DNA of 64,000 nucleotides. It comes from Paenibacillus arenosi. GTDB taxonomy: Bacteria; Bacillota; Bacilli; Paenibacillales; Paenibacillaceae. The notes beneath the pieces were generated by a model. The model saw nothing but the letters and a program-made list of their open reading frames with translations. It did no database searches and was not told the DNA's origin. Shown here in pieces: positions 42,743 through 53,109 of the stretch. Location of the stretch: contig NZ_JACYTN010000006.1 of assembly GCF_014841135.1 (NCBI RefSeq), positions 150,106-214,105 of the forward strand, in the 5' to 3' direction. The number at the start of each line of letters is the position of its first letter. The first letter of the stretch is position 1. The translations under genes and the position numbers were made by a program.

Positions 42743-43205
42743 AGACAAAATCCTCCCCGCTCCCGATGTACTTCTCGATGCATTTGCATAGTAACTGAAA
42801 TTTTTATTTGTTGTATGGTCTCCCAAACGATGTAAACAGACCTCCTCCAAGGCTGCTTACTTTTTAAAACCTACTAAATCCCTTGCTTCATTTATAAAAT
42901 TTTGAAAAAGTTATATGGATAACTCGATAGGTATCTACTTGAAAATAGAAATTAATAGGTTGACACTCGCTCTATCCATTTGAGATACACTATAAGTTAA
43001 ATCAAAAAGTGTGACTTTTGTCCTATTAATCAATATCTTATTACCCATTTATTAATGTTATCATGAACTTTCAAATATGTAATGTTTATTTTTGTATTTT
43101 TTTAATTTTTCTTTCGTTATATTTAACCATCAACGCTTGATTGCCATGAAGAGCAAACGATATGATAAACATAATTTCAATTAATAGATGAAGGAGGCTT
43201 TCACC
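42743..43205. other. Divergent intergenic region at the cluster boundary
   Basis: About 460 bases between the tail cluster and the plus-strand dehydrogenase. It is A+T rich and contains a plus-strand TTGACA at 42960. No RNA gene or repeat was seen. Confidence 0.4.
42960..42989 (+). promoter_or_regulatory. Possible promoter of the aldehyde dehydrogenase
   Basis: TTGACA, 18 bases, GATACA. The -35 is perfect, the -10 weak. It is about 215 bases upstream of the start codon. Confidence 0.4.
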
Positions 43206-44639
43206 TTGACCCATTTGACGAAGCACCTCTGGATCAACGGACAATGGAAAGAAACGAAAGCGTACTATGAACTTCATGCACCCTATGATCAAAAGTTAAT
43301 TGCCAAGGTAGCTAAAGCGACTCCCTCACATGTGAAGGAAGCAATGGATGGCGCACATACTGCTGCATCTATAATGCGGGCAATGCCTGCCTTTGAGCGT
43401 GCGGGCATTTTAGCGAAAGTCGCGCTGCTGCTGCAAGACCGCAGAGAAGAACTGGCGAAGCTATGCGCCACAGAAGCTGGCAAGCCTATACGCGCAGCGC
43501 GTGCGGAAATTGATCGCACAGTTACGACATATCAGTTCGCCGCCGAGGAAGCGAAGCGCATCTACGGCGAGACGATTCCGATGGATGCAGCGCCTGGCGG
43601 CAGCAATCGGCTTGGCATGACGTGGCGCGAGCCGCTCGGGATTGTTGTGGCGATTACGCCATTCAATTTCCCGTTCAATCTTGTCGCGCATAAGCTTGGC
43701 CCTGCTTTTGCGGCAGGCAATACAGTGGTGCTTAAGCCTGCCAATCAGACTCCGCTCAGCGCGCTCGCTATCGCGGAGCTGTTTCACGAAGCGGGCCTGC
43801 CTGCTGGTGCATTGCAAGTACTCACTGGTAGCGGCCGTGAGCTAAGTGATGAGCTGCTGCGTGATGAACGAGTGCGCAAAGTGACCTTTACAGGCAGCCC
43901 CGAGGTAGGCAAGGCAATTAAAGCAAAAGCTGGCTTGCGCAAAGTTACGCTTGAACTTGGTTCCAATTCGGCCCTCATTGTAGAGCCTGATACGAACATC
44001 CCTAACCTTATCGAGCGTTGTGTCGAAGGGGCCTTTTCTTATGCAGGGCAAGTTTGCATTTCACTTCAACGCATCTATGTGCACGAGCAGGTATATGAGG
44101 CGTTCTGCGAGCTATTTATTACGCAAACAGCGAAGCTTCGTGTCGGGAATCCACTAGAGGAGCAAACAGATATTAGCGCGATGATACATGCTGATGAATT
44201 AGAGCGCATCGAAGCGTGGGTACAGGAAGCGGTTGCTCAAGGCGCTCGAATCGGTTATGGCGGTCAGCGGGACGGTTCGACATGGGAACCAACCGTTCTG
44301 CTCAATGTTACCCCAGATATGAATGTATCCTGCAAGGAGACATTTGCTCCAGTTGTATCGATTGTGAAGTACCGTGATCTGGATGAAGCCATAGCGCTGA
44401 CCAACAACTCAGCCTTTGGACTTAATATCGGTATTTATACGAACAATATCGACCGTGCTTTCTATGCAGCAAGAGCATTAGAGGCGGGCGCTGTTATTAT
44501 TAACGACATCCCTACCTTTAGGCTGGATCATATGCCTTATGGCGGTGTCAAGGATAGTGGTTATGGTCGGGAAGGCGTAAAATACGCGGTCGAGGAAATG
44601 ACTGAGCTTAAATTTGTCTCTATTCGTCTAAACACGTAG
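43206..44639 (+). CDS. NAD(P)-dependent aldehyde dehydrogenase
   Basis: 477 residues, full length for the family. Cofactor and active-site features: VAITPFNFPFNLVAHK (Rossmann part), KPANQTPLSAL, FTGSPEVGKAI, catalytic Glu250 in LELGSNSALIV, catalytic Cys284 in YAGQVCISLQRI, and KETFAPVVS near the end. It oxidises an aldehyde to the acid; the pattern (CISLQR, FRLDHMPYGGVKDSG) resembles lactaldehyde, phosphonoacetaldehyde or nonphosphorylating GAPDH-like members, substrate unproven. I choose TTG 43206 because AAGGAGG lies 8 bases before it; the ATG six codons earlier overlaps the RBS. The gene is followed after 43 bases by a pentapeptide-repeat gene on the same strand. Confidence 0.9.
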   Translation: MTHLTKHLWINGQWKETKAYYELHAPYDQKLIAKVAKATPSHVKEAMDGAHTAASIMRAMPAFERAGILAKVALLLQDRREELAKLCATEAGKPIRAARAEIDRTVTTYQFAAEEAKRIYGETIPMDAAPGGSNRLGMTWREPLGIVVAITPFNFPFNLVAHKLGPAFAAGNTVVLKPANQTPLSALAIAELFHEAGLPAGALQVLTGSGRELSDELLRDERVRKVTFTGSPEVGKAIKAKAGLRKVTLELGSNSALIVEPDTNIPNLIERCVEGAFSYAGQVCISLQRIYVHEQVYEAFCELFITQTAKLRVGNPLEEQTDISAMIHADELERIEAWVQEAVAQGARIGYGGQRDGSTWEPTVLLNVTPDMNVSCKETFAPVVSIVKYRDLDEAIALTNNSAFGLNIGIYTNNIDRAFYAARALEAGAVIINDIPTFRLDHMPYGGVKDSGYGREGVKYAVEEMTELKFVSIRLNT

Positions 44640-44682
44640 ACCACTTTTACATCAATGCGGAGATAGGGAGGAAACACGAAGT

Positions 44683-45417
44683 ATGGCTTCCAAACCTGAT
44701 AATTATAAGCTCAACACGACCGGAACAATTAAAAACCAAGACAAGAACAAACTCAAAAATAAAGTTAAGGGTAGTACTCAGCATAAACGCACAGTGCCAA
44801 AGCTACCTCAGGTGCTTGATTGCCTGCCCGCTTCTGACCTATGGCTGGACGATGAGCAAACACACTCTTATGCACTTTATCAAGACGGGATCATTGAACA
44901 CCAGAACGCTACCAGCGTTTCTTTTGATAAGGTCATTTTTCAAAATGTGACGTTCCGTGATGTGTCACTGCCCAAGCTTGAGCTGACAGATGTTCGCTTC
45001 GATAACTGCGACTTATCCAATGTTGACTTTAACGGTGTCATCGCCCATCGCGTCGAATTCCGCAATTGCAAGTTGATGGGTATCGACTTATTAAGCTCTA
45101 CGCTGCGCCATCTATCTTTTCAACGATGTTTAGGCGACTATGCTACCTTTCGTTTCGCCAACATCAAGCATACCGAATTCATTGAGAGTTCTCTCGTGAA
45201 GTCAGATTTCTACCACTGCGTATTATCTGATATTTATTTCCGGGAAACAAATATCGATCAGTCCCAGTTTTCTAGCACCAGATTAGAAGGAATTGATATT
45301 AGCGGCTGTCACTTCTATAACTTAGGCGTCACCTTGGAAGATTTAAAGGGGTGCGTCATCTCTCCTGCACAAGCGATAGCACTCTCGAAAATATTTGGCT
45401 TACTTATTAAAGAATAA
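44683..45417 (+). CDS. Pentapeptide-repeat protein (244 aa)
   Basis: The first 65 residues are basic and disordered (KNQDKNKLKNKVKGS). From about residue 80 a series of A(D/N)LXX-like pentads occurs: VIFQNVTFRDVSLPKLELTD, CDLSNVDFNG, VEFRNCKLMGIDLL, SDFYHCVLSDIYF, forming a right-handed quadrilateral beta-helix in this family. The C-terminus (PAQAIALSKIFGLLIKE) is helical. Some family members protect DNA gyrase; no evidence here. Same strand and short gap suggest an operon with the dehydrogenase. Confidence 0.8.
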   Translation: MASKPDNYKLNTTGTIKNQDKNKLKNKVKGSTQHKRTVPKLPQVLDCLPASDLWLDDEQTHSYALYQDGIIEHQNATSVSFDKVIFQNVTFRDVSLPKLELTDVRFDNCDLSNVDFNGVIAHRVEFRNCKLMGIDLLSSTLRHLSFQRCLGDYATFRFANIKHTEFIESSLVKSDFYHCVLSDIYFRETNIDQSQFSSTRLEGIDISGCHFYNLGVTLEDLKGCVISPAQAIALSKIFGLLIKE

Positions 45418-45430
45418 GCCTATAAACATA

Positions 45431-45479
45431 AAAAACGGCAGCCCTTCCCCTTCTAATTAGGGAACGAGCTGCCGTTCTA
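45431..45479. terminator. Bidirectional terminator between convergent genes
   Basis: Nine-bp perfect stem AACGGCAGC (45434-45442 with 45468-45476) with a 25-base loop. The minus side has a T-run (TTTTT) and the plus side TTCTAAAAC, so it is stronger for the minus strand. It ends both the 45417 plus gene and the 45487 minus gene. Confidence 0.8.
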
Positions 45480-45486
45480 AAACTTA

Positions 45487-48400
45487 TCATTCGGTAATTG
45501 TAATTCGCTTCGTGTTACTCCACTTCTCATCATCAATCCACTGAGGACGGACAACAGGCAGATCTTTCAATGGTGGTTTTACAAGTAATTCCATAGGTAT
45601 TACTATAATCGTTTCAATAGGTTCGTCGGCGTTAAACGGCTGCGGCAGCTTCACACAAGTCTGTACTGTCACACAAGTCTGCAAAGGCCAACTTACCAGA
45701 CCTTTCTTATCCTTTGCTCTTACTTGTAAGCGGTACGACTTGCCTGGAGTCAGCCCAACCGACCACGTATAGGAATTAATATTTCCTGCAACCGTTACAG
45801 AAGCTAAGGCCCCACTCCGCTCCACGATTTCATAAGACTCAATGCCGTCCAAGTCAATTGCACTCGGCCACGAAAGGGTAAATGAATGGTACGTTACATC
45901 GCTCACGGACAACTGTGCTCCAACAGGCCATGTAGGAGCTACCTTATCATCGTCACGAATGGTAATTTCCAACTGACGATGAGTACCTAACGTAGCACCC
46001 CGAGTTGGGGATTTCAGCTTCACTTTAAACAAACGCTCCTGATCCGACTTGTCATTATTAAGTAGTGGAATCAAAACAGTCTTCTCCGTTTCTCCGTCTA
46101 CGAATGTCAACGTGCCCGTCGAAGCCACATAATCTACCCCAGCCAGCCCAGTTCCGTCTTCCGTTCCATATACAACACTTGTGACTCCACTGCGATCACC
46201 GACACGTTTCACTTTCACTTGTGCATAGCCCGAATGCTCCCACACTTGCTGTGAAGCATGATTGAACTGTAAGCTTCCAGACACGAGAAGATTATCATAG
46301 ATCGTTATGCCTCCTCTATCTTGATACCTGTTCGCAAGATCGTCTTTTCCGTCGCCATTGAAGTCACCAATTAAATATTGCGAAAGGAACCAGAACATGT
46401 CGCCATCATACGATCCTTGTAGTTGGAAGCCACCGCTCCCGTCATTCACAACTGCTTCTACCCCTAGCCAATAAACAAACACGAAGTCTTTATAGTTATC
46501 ACCATTCAAATCGGCAAGATGAATCTCTCGTATCCACTCTGCCGTGGGAATACGATGAGTTCCATTGAAAATTCCTTGCGCGTCACCATGATAAACGACA
46601 ACTTCTTGCTGCGTATTAGATCCATGAAATACCACAAGATCCGTATAGCCATCACCATTAAAATCTGCTGCCTGCGGGTGCCATGCATGTTCAATAACTT
46701 TCAGCTTCTCAAACGTTCGGTTTCCGTTGTTTTTGTACACATGCAATTTCATATTTTGTTCTGTTCCCTCATAAGCAGCGATATCTAAGTGACCATCACC
46801 ATTCCAATCTCCACTTAATAAACGGTAAGCAGTGTGAGTCAACGGTTGTCTCATTACTTCAGTAAACGTGTAATTCCCGCTGCCTTGTAAAATTATGAGT
46901 TGATTACCACTTTCATAAGCAATATCGTTAATCCCATCCTTTGTGAAATCACCGACTTGATAGTCATAATGCGACCCTAGATGGATTTGTGCTACTTGCT
47001 CATAGCCACCATGCGCATTCTCGCTGGTGACACAAATTCCACCACCTCCTGGTCCCAACCACTCTTCTTTCCCATCCTGATTCAAATCAACACGATATCG
47101 AACTTGCCCACAGCCTTCTATCGGTAGTCTACCATGTAACTGCCACGTATTATCAGACAGAAGCTTGACAACATTGGCTCGTCCCGATCCATCACGCACG
47201 ATAAATTCATCAAAGCCATCACCATTGCCGTCCCCCTTATACAGGACGTGTTTTCCCGCCGGCAAATCCCTAAAGCTCACACTATTTTTCTGATAAGAAG
47301 AAATAACGGGCGCTTCACCTACCTTCGGCAGCGTTACATACCCGGACAAAGCTTTGCTTCGTTCGCCGGTGGCATTTTTCGCGGTTACCTGAACCTGATA
47401 GGTTTTCCCTGGTGTAAGCCCAGTCAACGTCTGACTATAAACGTCCTTCGTCACCGTAACAGGAGTAAACGCTTGATTCGTTTCCTTAATCTCATACGAT
47501 TCAATTCCTGCATGGTCTTGAGCTTTTGGCCAAGCTACAGTCATCGAGTATGGTGTAGCATCTGCAATATCCACAACTGCACCAGTTGGCCAATGTGGAA
47601 CGGATGGATTAGATCTAATATGGATATCCATTTTCCGATTGTGGCCTAACGCGACACCACTGGTCGGGTATTTTAATCGAACCGAAAATGTACGAGCGCC
47701 TTCAAAGCCACCTATTGTTGTTATTGGCACCGTTATCGTTTTAACAGTTTCGCCGTCGTGAAATGTTAAAAAGCCTGCTGTTCTCTTATAATCAGTTCCA
47801 GCCTTAGCTGTTCCATCCTGAGTATCGTAATCCACAACGGTGTAACCAGAACTCCCTCCTGTACGGTGTACTTCCACTTGCACCGTATCTGCATGCGAAG
47901 CTGCTTCTTGTTCTGTTTGCTTAAAATGCACCTCTCCGGTCACAGGGACGTTTATCGCTACTCTTAACGCATTATAATGATAGCTAGGATAGGAAACCGC
48001 GTCCTCTCTTCCATCTCCATTAAAGTCCACCTTTTGATCAGGTAAGACAATGTCGTTCATTTCTTCAGGCATGCTGAACTTCCCTTTTCGATTCCATAAT
48101 ACATATCTAAAATAAGTATCCCAATCGTCGTAGAGAATGAGTTCAGGAAACCCGTCCGCATTCACATCCGTAGTGAGCATTTTATAACCCTGGGTGACAA
48201 AATCAATCTCGGATTTGCGAGTAAATTGCGTTCCTTCGTCACCATAGTGAACTTCAATTTTCCCACCTCTACCAATAATGTCTGTAAATCCGTCTTGATT
48301 GACGTCTGCAACTTCAAAGCCACTTCCCAACGCAAGTGTCTTTGCCTGTGTGAATCCTAACTGTCCGTTCCCATTAAATAAAATAATTGGTTGCTGGTAT

Positions 48401-49071
48401 AACTGATACGCGAAATCCAAATGCCCATCCTTATTCCAATCGCCTGTCCTAACATTAGCGTGGCGGTACAGTGCATCCGACTGATGGGTATAGCTGCCTA
48501 CTTCCGTATACGTTAAATTTGCTGATCCACGTAGGAAGTGTACCTTTGTCGAGGTAACAAGAATGATATCCTTTACTCCGTCCTTATCAAAATCAGCAAT
48601 GGCCTGTTCCAAATAGGGGGCTAGCGGAATTGTACTTTTCAATTCATAGGAGCCTGCTGTATTGCGGCCGAATATTTCGACCTGAGATGAGCCAAATGCC
48701 AGTACCTCACCAAATTGGTCGCCATCCAAATCTTCAATATGTACTCGCTCTAAGGTTGAATCTGCTTGCTTGGCCGCTATCGGTTGACGAGTAAGTGTAC
48801 CATCTGAAGCGATAAAATAAAGGACAAGTAAATACTTATCTGTTATCACGGCAAGATCGGCGTTTCCTTCGTTGTTCAAATTCCCAACATAGTTATGGCG
48901 TGTGTGATCACTAAGTGTAAACTCATTCCACCTGTAGTTGCTGTTTCTTTTATTGTCCACTGGTGGAGCTGCCTGTGCAACGAACGAAGTAGGAAACATA
49001 GAAACAACCAACAATACAGTAAGCATTCGCGCAATACTCTGTTTAACAGAAATACCCCATTTGATTTTCAT
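45487..49071 (-). CDS. Secreted FG-GAP / Calx-beta / FN3 protein A (1194 aa)
   Basis: Signal peptide at 1-35 (MLTVLLVVSMFPTSFVAQAA). Then, roughly: FG-GAP/VCBS repeats with DxNxDG calcium loops (DLDGDQFGE, DWNKDGHLDF; 50-375), a Calx-beta domain (VDYDTQDGTAKAGTDYKRT; 385-490), a fibronectin-III domain (GIESYEIKETNQAF; 500-590), a second FG-GAP block (DGNGDGFDE, DWNGDGHLDI; 595-925), a second Calx-beta (VYGTEDGTGLAGVDYVAST) and a second FN3, then a short tail. No SLH or LPXTG anchor. It is a closely related paralogue of the next gene. Probably a calcium-dependent extracellular adhesin or matrix protein; specific role unknown. Confidence 0.8.
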   Translation of the reverse strand: MKIKWGISVKQSIARMLTVLLVVSMFPTSFVAQAAPPVDNKRNSNYRWNEFTLSDHTRHNYVGNLNNEGNADLAVITDKYLLVLYFIASDGTLTRQPIAAKQADSTLERVHIEDLDGDQFGEVLAFGSSQVEIFGRNTAGSYELKSTIPLAPYLEQAIADFDKDGVKDIILVTSTKVHFLRGSANLTYTEVGSYTHQSDALYRHANVRTGDWNKDGHLDFAYQLYQQPIILFNGNGQLGFTQAKTLALGSGFEVADVNQDGFTDIIGRGGKIEVHYGDEGTQFTRKSEIDFVTQGYKMLTTDVNADGFPELILYDDWDTYFRYVLWNRKGKFSMPEEMNDIVLPDQKVDFNGDGREDAVSYPSYHYNALRVAINVPVTGEVHFKQTEQEAASHADTVQVEVHRTGGSSGYTVVDYDTQDGTAKAGTDYKRTAGFLTFHDGETVKTITVPITTIGGFEGARTFSVRLKYPTSGVALGHNRKMDIHIRSNPSVPHWPTGAVVDIADATPYSMTVAWPKAQDHAGIESYEIKETNQAFTPVTVTKDVYSQTLTGLTPGKTYQVQVTAKNATGERSKALSGYVTLPKVGEAPVISSYQKNSVSFRDLPAGKHVLYKGDGNGDGFDEFIVRDGSGRANVVKLLSDNTWQLHGRLPIEGCGQVRYRVDLNQDGKEEWLGPGGGGICVTSENAHGGYEQVAQIHLGSHYDYQVGDFTKDGINDIAYESGNQLIILQGSGNYTFTEVMRQPLTHTAYRLLSGDWNGDGHLDIAAYEGTEQNMKLHVYKNNGNRTFEKLKVIEHAWHPQAADFNGDGYTDLVVFHGSNTQQEVVVYHGDAQGIFNGTHRIPTAEWIREIHLADLNGDNYKDFVFVYWLGVEAVVNDGSGGFQLQGSYDGDMFWFLSQYLIGDFNGDGKDDLANRYQDRGGITIYDNLLVSGSLQFNHASQQVWEHSGYAQVKVKRVGDRSGVTSVVYGTEDGTGLAGVDYVASTGTLTFVDGETEKTVLIPLLNNDKSDQERLFKVKLKSPTRGATLGTHRQLEITIRDDDKVAPTWPVGAQLSVSDVTYHSFTLSWPSAIDLDGIESYEIVERSGALASVTVAGNINSYTWSVGLTPGKSYRLQVRAKDKKGLVSWPLQTCVTVQTCVKLPQPFNADEPIETIIVIPMELLVKPPLKDLPVVRPQWIDDEKWSNTKRITITE

Positions 49072-49255
49072 ACAAAATTCTCCTCTACCAGATTAGTAAA
49101 AGCGTCTGCATGACAAGGATGGTTTGATGTTCATTTGTGTAGGAAGTGTGGCGTAGTACGGTAATTCATGTCGAATACGAGGGAGTGACAATGGAGTAGT
49201 ACACCTGCAATAAAGGTTCTATTTTGCAAAAATGAAGAAATATGTCTATCTGTCT

Positions 49256-49304
49256 GTATCGTAGCACATTTATGAGCCCAAACAACTGATCTGGCAAAAC
49301 TAGT
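49256..49304 (-). promoter_or_regulatory. Promoter-like region of FG-GAP gene A
   Basis: Minus strand: ACTAGTTT (49297-49304), 30 bases, then TGCTACGAT, an extended -10 with TTGTTT 16 bases upstream of TACGAT. The same ACTAGTTT box and TGCTACKAT motif occur at nearly the same spacing before both paralogues. Confidence 0.5.
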
Positions 49305-49364
49305 GAAATTGTTACAGCAACCTCCATTTTCTCTACCGTTTCGAGCTTGCCTCTCCTATTTGCA

Positions 49365-49402
49365 CAAAAAAAAGAAGCCTGCTCCATTACAGAAGCAAGG
49401 CT
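49365..49402 (-). terminator. Terminator of FG-GAP gene B
   Basis: Minus strand stem AGCCTTGCT pairs AGCAGGCTT with one bulge, then TTCTTTTTTTT. It starts nine bases after the stop of gene B at 49411. Confidence 0.75.
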
Positions 49403-49410
49403 GTCTCTAT

Positions 49411-52400
49411 TCATGATACGTTTATGAAATTACGCGATCTATTCCGTACCGCTAAACTCAGTCTTTCATCGCCTAGCCACTGAGGAAGTACGTATGGAAG
49501 ATCGATCAAAGACGGCTCAATAGGTAGTTCACTTGGTAATTCTATCGGCACATCAATGGGTTCTGTAGAATGTAACAGCTTCGGCAGCTTCACGCAAGTC
49601 TGCACAGTCACACATGTCTGAAGCGGCCAACTAGTCAGTCCCTTCTTGTCCCTCGCCCTTACTTGCAGCCGATACGACTTGCCTGGGGTCAACCCTGATG
49701 ACCACGTATAAGCATTTACATGCCCAGCCACACTCACAGGAGCTAACGCTCCATCTCGCTCTACAATTTCATAAGATGCGATGCCATCCAAGTCAATTGC
49801 GTTCGGCCATGTTATCGTAAAGGAACGATACGTTACATCGCTTACAGTCAGCTTCGCACTAACAGGCCATGTAGGTGAAATATTGACGTCCTTAGTAATG
49901 TTTACTTCTAACTCATGATGTTGTCCTAGCTTGGCACCGCGAGTTGGTGATTCCAGCTTCACTTTAAACGTCCGATTTGCATGCGACGTGCTGTTCTTGA
50001 TTAGTGGAATCTTCACCGTTTTCTCCGTCTCACCATCTGCAAATCTCAGTGTTCCCGTAGAGGCAGCGTAATCTACACCTGCCAAAGCGGTTCCATCTTC
50101 CGTTCCGTAAACAACACTCGTAACTCCGTGACGATCACCTACGCGTTTCACCTTCACTTGTACGAACTCCGCTGTCTCTTGAACATTTTGTGAAGCATTG
50201 CTGAACTGCAAAGATCCCGAAGTCAACATGTTATCGTACAAAGTGAACCCGCTATAATCTTCTCGCCTGTAACCAATATCATCTTTGCCATCGCCATTGA
50301 AGTCACCCATTAAATAACGAGAACCTAGCCACATCATCTCATCATATAGTCCTTGCGGTTGGAAAGTGCCCTTCCCTTGATTCACAACTGCTTCTACTCC
50401 AGAAAAATAGACGAGCACGAAATCTTTATTGGAATCATTGTTCAAATCTGCCAGATGAATTTCATACACTCCATACGGAGGAGTGTAACGATAAGGCGTA
50501 TTATCAAAGGATCCCTGCGCATCTCCATAATAAACAAACACATCTGATCCCCAATGAGAAGTAACGATGTCATCATACCCGTCCCCATTGAAGTCTGCTG
50601 CTTGAGGGGTTGTCGGGTTGTAAATTTCTTTTATTTTCTCAAACGTGTTATTCCCTTTATTTTTGTACAGATGCAAATGCCCATCATAAGCAGCTACATC
50701 CGTCAAACCATCACCGTTCCAATCCCCCGTTAACAACTTCACCCCGTGATGAGAAAGTTGTTGTCTGGACAGTTCTGTATACTTATAATCACCCGTGCCT
50801 TTAAGAATGATTAGCTTCGCATTTTGATTCATGTACACGATATCGACAATGCCATCATTGGTGAAGTCAGCGACCTTATAGTCGTAGTGTGGCTCCAGCA
50901 ACACTTCAGCTGCTTGTTCATAATCTAAAGTCGCACCTTCGCCTATAATGCGGATACCTGTTCCACTTGGGGCTAGCCACTCTTCTTTGCGATCCCCATT
51001 CAAATCAGCACGATAATTGACTTCTCCCCATTGTCCAGTAGGCAGTTTTCCGTTGAACAGCCACGCCTGATTGGAAATGGGTTTCATCATCATCGTGACA
51101 GCAGAGTCATACACAATCAATTCATCGACCCCATCGCCGTTACTATCGACTGCATTCATATTGTACTGCCTTGGAAGATTATTGAAATTAACGGCATTCA
51201 CTCGAAAAGATGGATCGGTCGGTACGGTGTTGTGAATCGGAATCGTAATATGTCCCGCCAACGTCTGACTTAGCTTGTCGTTCACATTTTTCGCAGTCAC
51301 TTGAATCTGATACGTTTTCCCAGGTACAAGACCCGAATTCCAGGTGTAGCTGTACACATCATTTGTAACGGAAATAGGGGCAAACGCTTGATTTTTTTCA
51401 CTAATTTCATAAGCTTTAACGCCCGCGCCATCTCTTGCTTGCGGCCAAGCGACGGTCATTGAACTTGATGTAACATCCGAAATATCTACAACTGCTCCAT
51501 TTGGCCACTGCGGAACAGAAGAATTGGAACGAATATGAACCGTAAGCGTCCGATTAGATCCTAGATCAACGCCGTTAGTTGGATTCTTCAATCGAATCGA
51601 AAATGTTCGCGAGCCATTAATCTGATCCACAGATGTAATTGGAACAGTCAACGTTTTAACCGTCTCACCATGGTTGAACTCCAAAATGCCTACTGTCCTC
51701 GTGTAATCCGTGCCAGCCTTAGCCGTACCCTCATTCGTTTCATATTCGACTACCGAACGCCCCGAGCTTCCTCCTGCACGCTGAACCTGTACTTGAATGA
51801 ATTTCTGATGTGCATCTACTTCCTGTTCAGTCTGACTAAACTGAATTTGGCCAGAAAAATCTCCGTTTCGCTTAATGATGATTTCATTCGTATTAAAGTC
51901 CTGATTCGAAATAAAATCTTCTTTTCCATCTCGATCAAAGTCCAACTTTTGCTCAATATAAGACGGATTGACGAAAAAGACAATTTGTTCAGGGAAGCTG
52001 TACGTCCCTTCACGATTCCAAATAACGTACGAAATATAATCCATAGAATCATAGAGTACGAGCTCAGGATAACGATCCCCATTTACATCCGTGCTATAAA
52101 TTCCATAGCCTCCTTCAGCAAACCCAATCGGAGACTTGCGAGCGAACTGCCCCCCAGCATCACCATAATGCACGGCATAGTTTCTTTGATAGCCCACACG
52201 ATTGTAGCCGATGATGTCGGTATATCCATCCTGATTCATATCATCCACTACAAAGGAATCAATATCTAAATCCTTTACGTAGCTAAATCCTAACTGTCCA
52301 TTCCCTTTAAACAAAATAGCGTGCTGTTCATACAACTGATAGACGAAATCGATATGGCCATCTTTGTTCCAGTCACCAGTTTGTATGTCTGCGATGGCAT

Positions 52401-53010
52401 GCAAAGCTGCTGTTTTATGTGTGTAGCTGCCTACTTCCTGATAGGTGAGATTCGTTGTTCCTCGTAAAAAATGTAGTTTCGTAGACGACACAATAATAAG
52501 ATCTTGAATACCGTCTTTATTAAAATCAGCTATCGCCTGATCTGAATAAGATGCTATCGGGATCGTGCTTTTTAATACATAGGAGTTAGATGCAGTGTCC
52601 CTACCAAAAATCTCAATTTTAGTGCTGCCAAATACCAACACTTCTCCAAACTGATCTCCGTTTAAATCAGCAATATGTAGTCGCTTTACGTTTGGGTCAG
52701 CTTGTTTAGCAGTCACCTGCTGGCGTGTAAGCGTTCCATCTGACGATACGTAGTATAAGACGAGCAAATCATCTGCCGTGATGACAGCCAAATCTGCATG
52801 TCCCGTATTGTCTAGATTACCTGCAACTTGACTGTAAACTCGATCGTTCAATTTAAGCGCTCTCCAATCGTAATAATTACCGCTCCATGACTTGTCGATA
52901 ACCGTGGCCGCTTCAACAACATAAGAAGTTGGAAATAAGGATACAAACATGAAGACGGCAAGAGCTACTGCCAGATGGCGCCGAGCAGCGATTAACCATT
53001 TCCTTTGCAT
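49411..53010 (-). CDS. Secreted FG-GAP / Calx-beta / FN3 protein B (1199 aa)
   Basis: Start at ATG 53010 (MQRKWLIAARRHLAVAL), with AAAGGAG 8 bases upstream; the ATG twenty codons earlier has no such site. Signal peptide 1-35. Domain plan identical to protein A: FG-GAP repeats (DMNQDGYTDI, DFDRDGKED), Calx-beta (VEYETNEGTAKAGTDYTRT), FN3, second FG-GAP block (DWNGDGLTDV, DFNGDGKDDI), Calx-beta (VYGTEDGTALAGVDYAAST), FN3. The C-terminal tail has clustered prolines and (SELPIEPSLIDLPYVLPQW). Very similar to A across the entire length, so duplicated recently. Confidence 0.8.
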   Translation of the reverse strand: MQRKWLIAARRHLAVALAVFMFVSLFPTSYVVEAATVIDKSWSGNYYDWRALKLNDRVYSQVAGNLDNTGHADLAVITADDLLVLYYVSSDGTLTRQQVTAKQADPNVKRLHIADLNGDQFGEVLVFGSTKIEIFGRDTASNSYVLKSTIPIASYSDQAIADFNKDGIQDLIIVSSTKLHFLRGTTNLTYQEVGSYTHKTAALHAIADIQTGDWNKDGHIDFVYQLYEQHAILFKGNGQLGFSYVKDLDIDSFVVDDMNQDGYTDIIGYNRVGYQRNYAVHYGDAGGQFARKSPIGFAEGGYGIYSTDVNGDRYPELVLYDSMDYISYVIWNREGTYSFPEQIVFFVNPSYIEQKLDFDRDGKEDFISNQDFNTNEIIIKRNGDFSGQIQFSQTEQEVDAHQKFIQVQVQRAGGSSGRSVVEYETNEGTAKAGTDYTRTVGILEFNHGETVKTLTVPITSVDQINGSRTFSIRLKNPTNGVDLGSNRTLTVHIRSNSSVPQWPNGAVVDISDVTSSSMTVAWPQARDGAGVKAYEISEKNQAFAPISVTNDVYSYTWNSGLVPGKTYQIQVTAKNVNDKLSQTLAGHITIPIHNTVPTDPSFRVNAVNFNNLPRQYNMNAVDSNGDGVDELIVYDSAVTMMMKPISNQAWLFNGKLPTGQWGEVNYRADLNGDRKEEWLAPSGTGIRIIGEGATLDYEQAAEVLLEPHYDYKVADFTNDGIVDIVYMNQNAKLIILKGTGDYKYTELSRQQLSHHGVKLLTGDWNGDGLTDVAAYDGHLHLYKNKGNNTFEKIKEIYNPTTPQAADFNGDGYDDIVTSHWGSDVFVYYGDAQGSFDNTPYRYTPPYGVYEIHLADLNNDSNKDFVLVYFSGVEAVVNQGKGTFQPQGLYDEMMWLGSRYLMGDFNGDGKDDIGYRREDYSGFTLYDNMLTSGSLQFSNASQNVQETAEFVQVKVKRVGDRHGVTSVVYGTEDGTALAGVDYAASTGTLRFADGETEKTVKIPLIKNSTSHANRTFKVKLESPTRGAKLGQHHELEVNITKDVNISPTWPVSAKLTVSDVTYRSFTITWPNAIDLDGIASYEIVERDGALAPVSVAGHVNAYTWSSGLTPGKSYRLQVRARDKKGLTSWPLQTCVTVQTCVKLPKLLHSTEPIDVPIELPSELPIEPSLIDLPYVLPQWLGDERLSLAVRNRSRNFINVS

Positions 53011-53109
53011 GCAGAATTCTCCTTTACTTATTTGATACATTGCTGATCCGACGACGGTTGTAAATAACATTTTAGTATGTAAAGCACAAGAGAATAATAG
53101 CTTTCGTCA

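Noticed and set aside
44683..45417. Qnr-type quinolone resistance protein
   Set aside because: Pentapeptide pattern is general; no Qnr-specific loops recognised and long basic N-terminus is unlike Qnr.
49166..49414. 82-codon minus-strand open frame downstream of FG-GAP gene B
   Set aside because: It covers the terminator and the promoter motif of the next gene and has no ribosome site.
51670..52269. 199-codon plus-strand open frame opposite FG-GAP gene B
   Set aside because: Shadow of the calcium-loop repeats on the opposite strand; no start signals.
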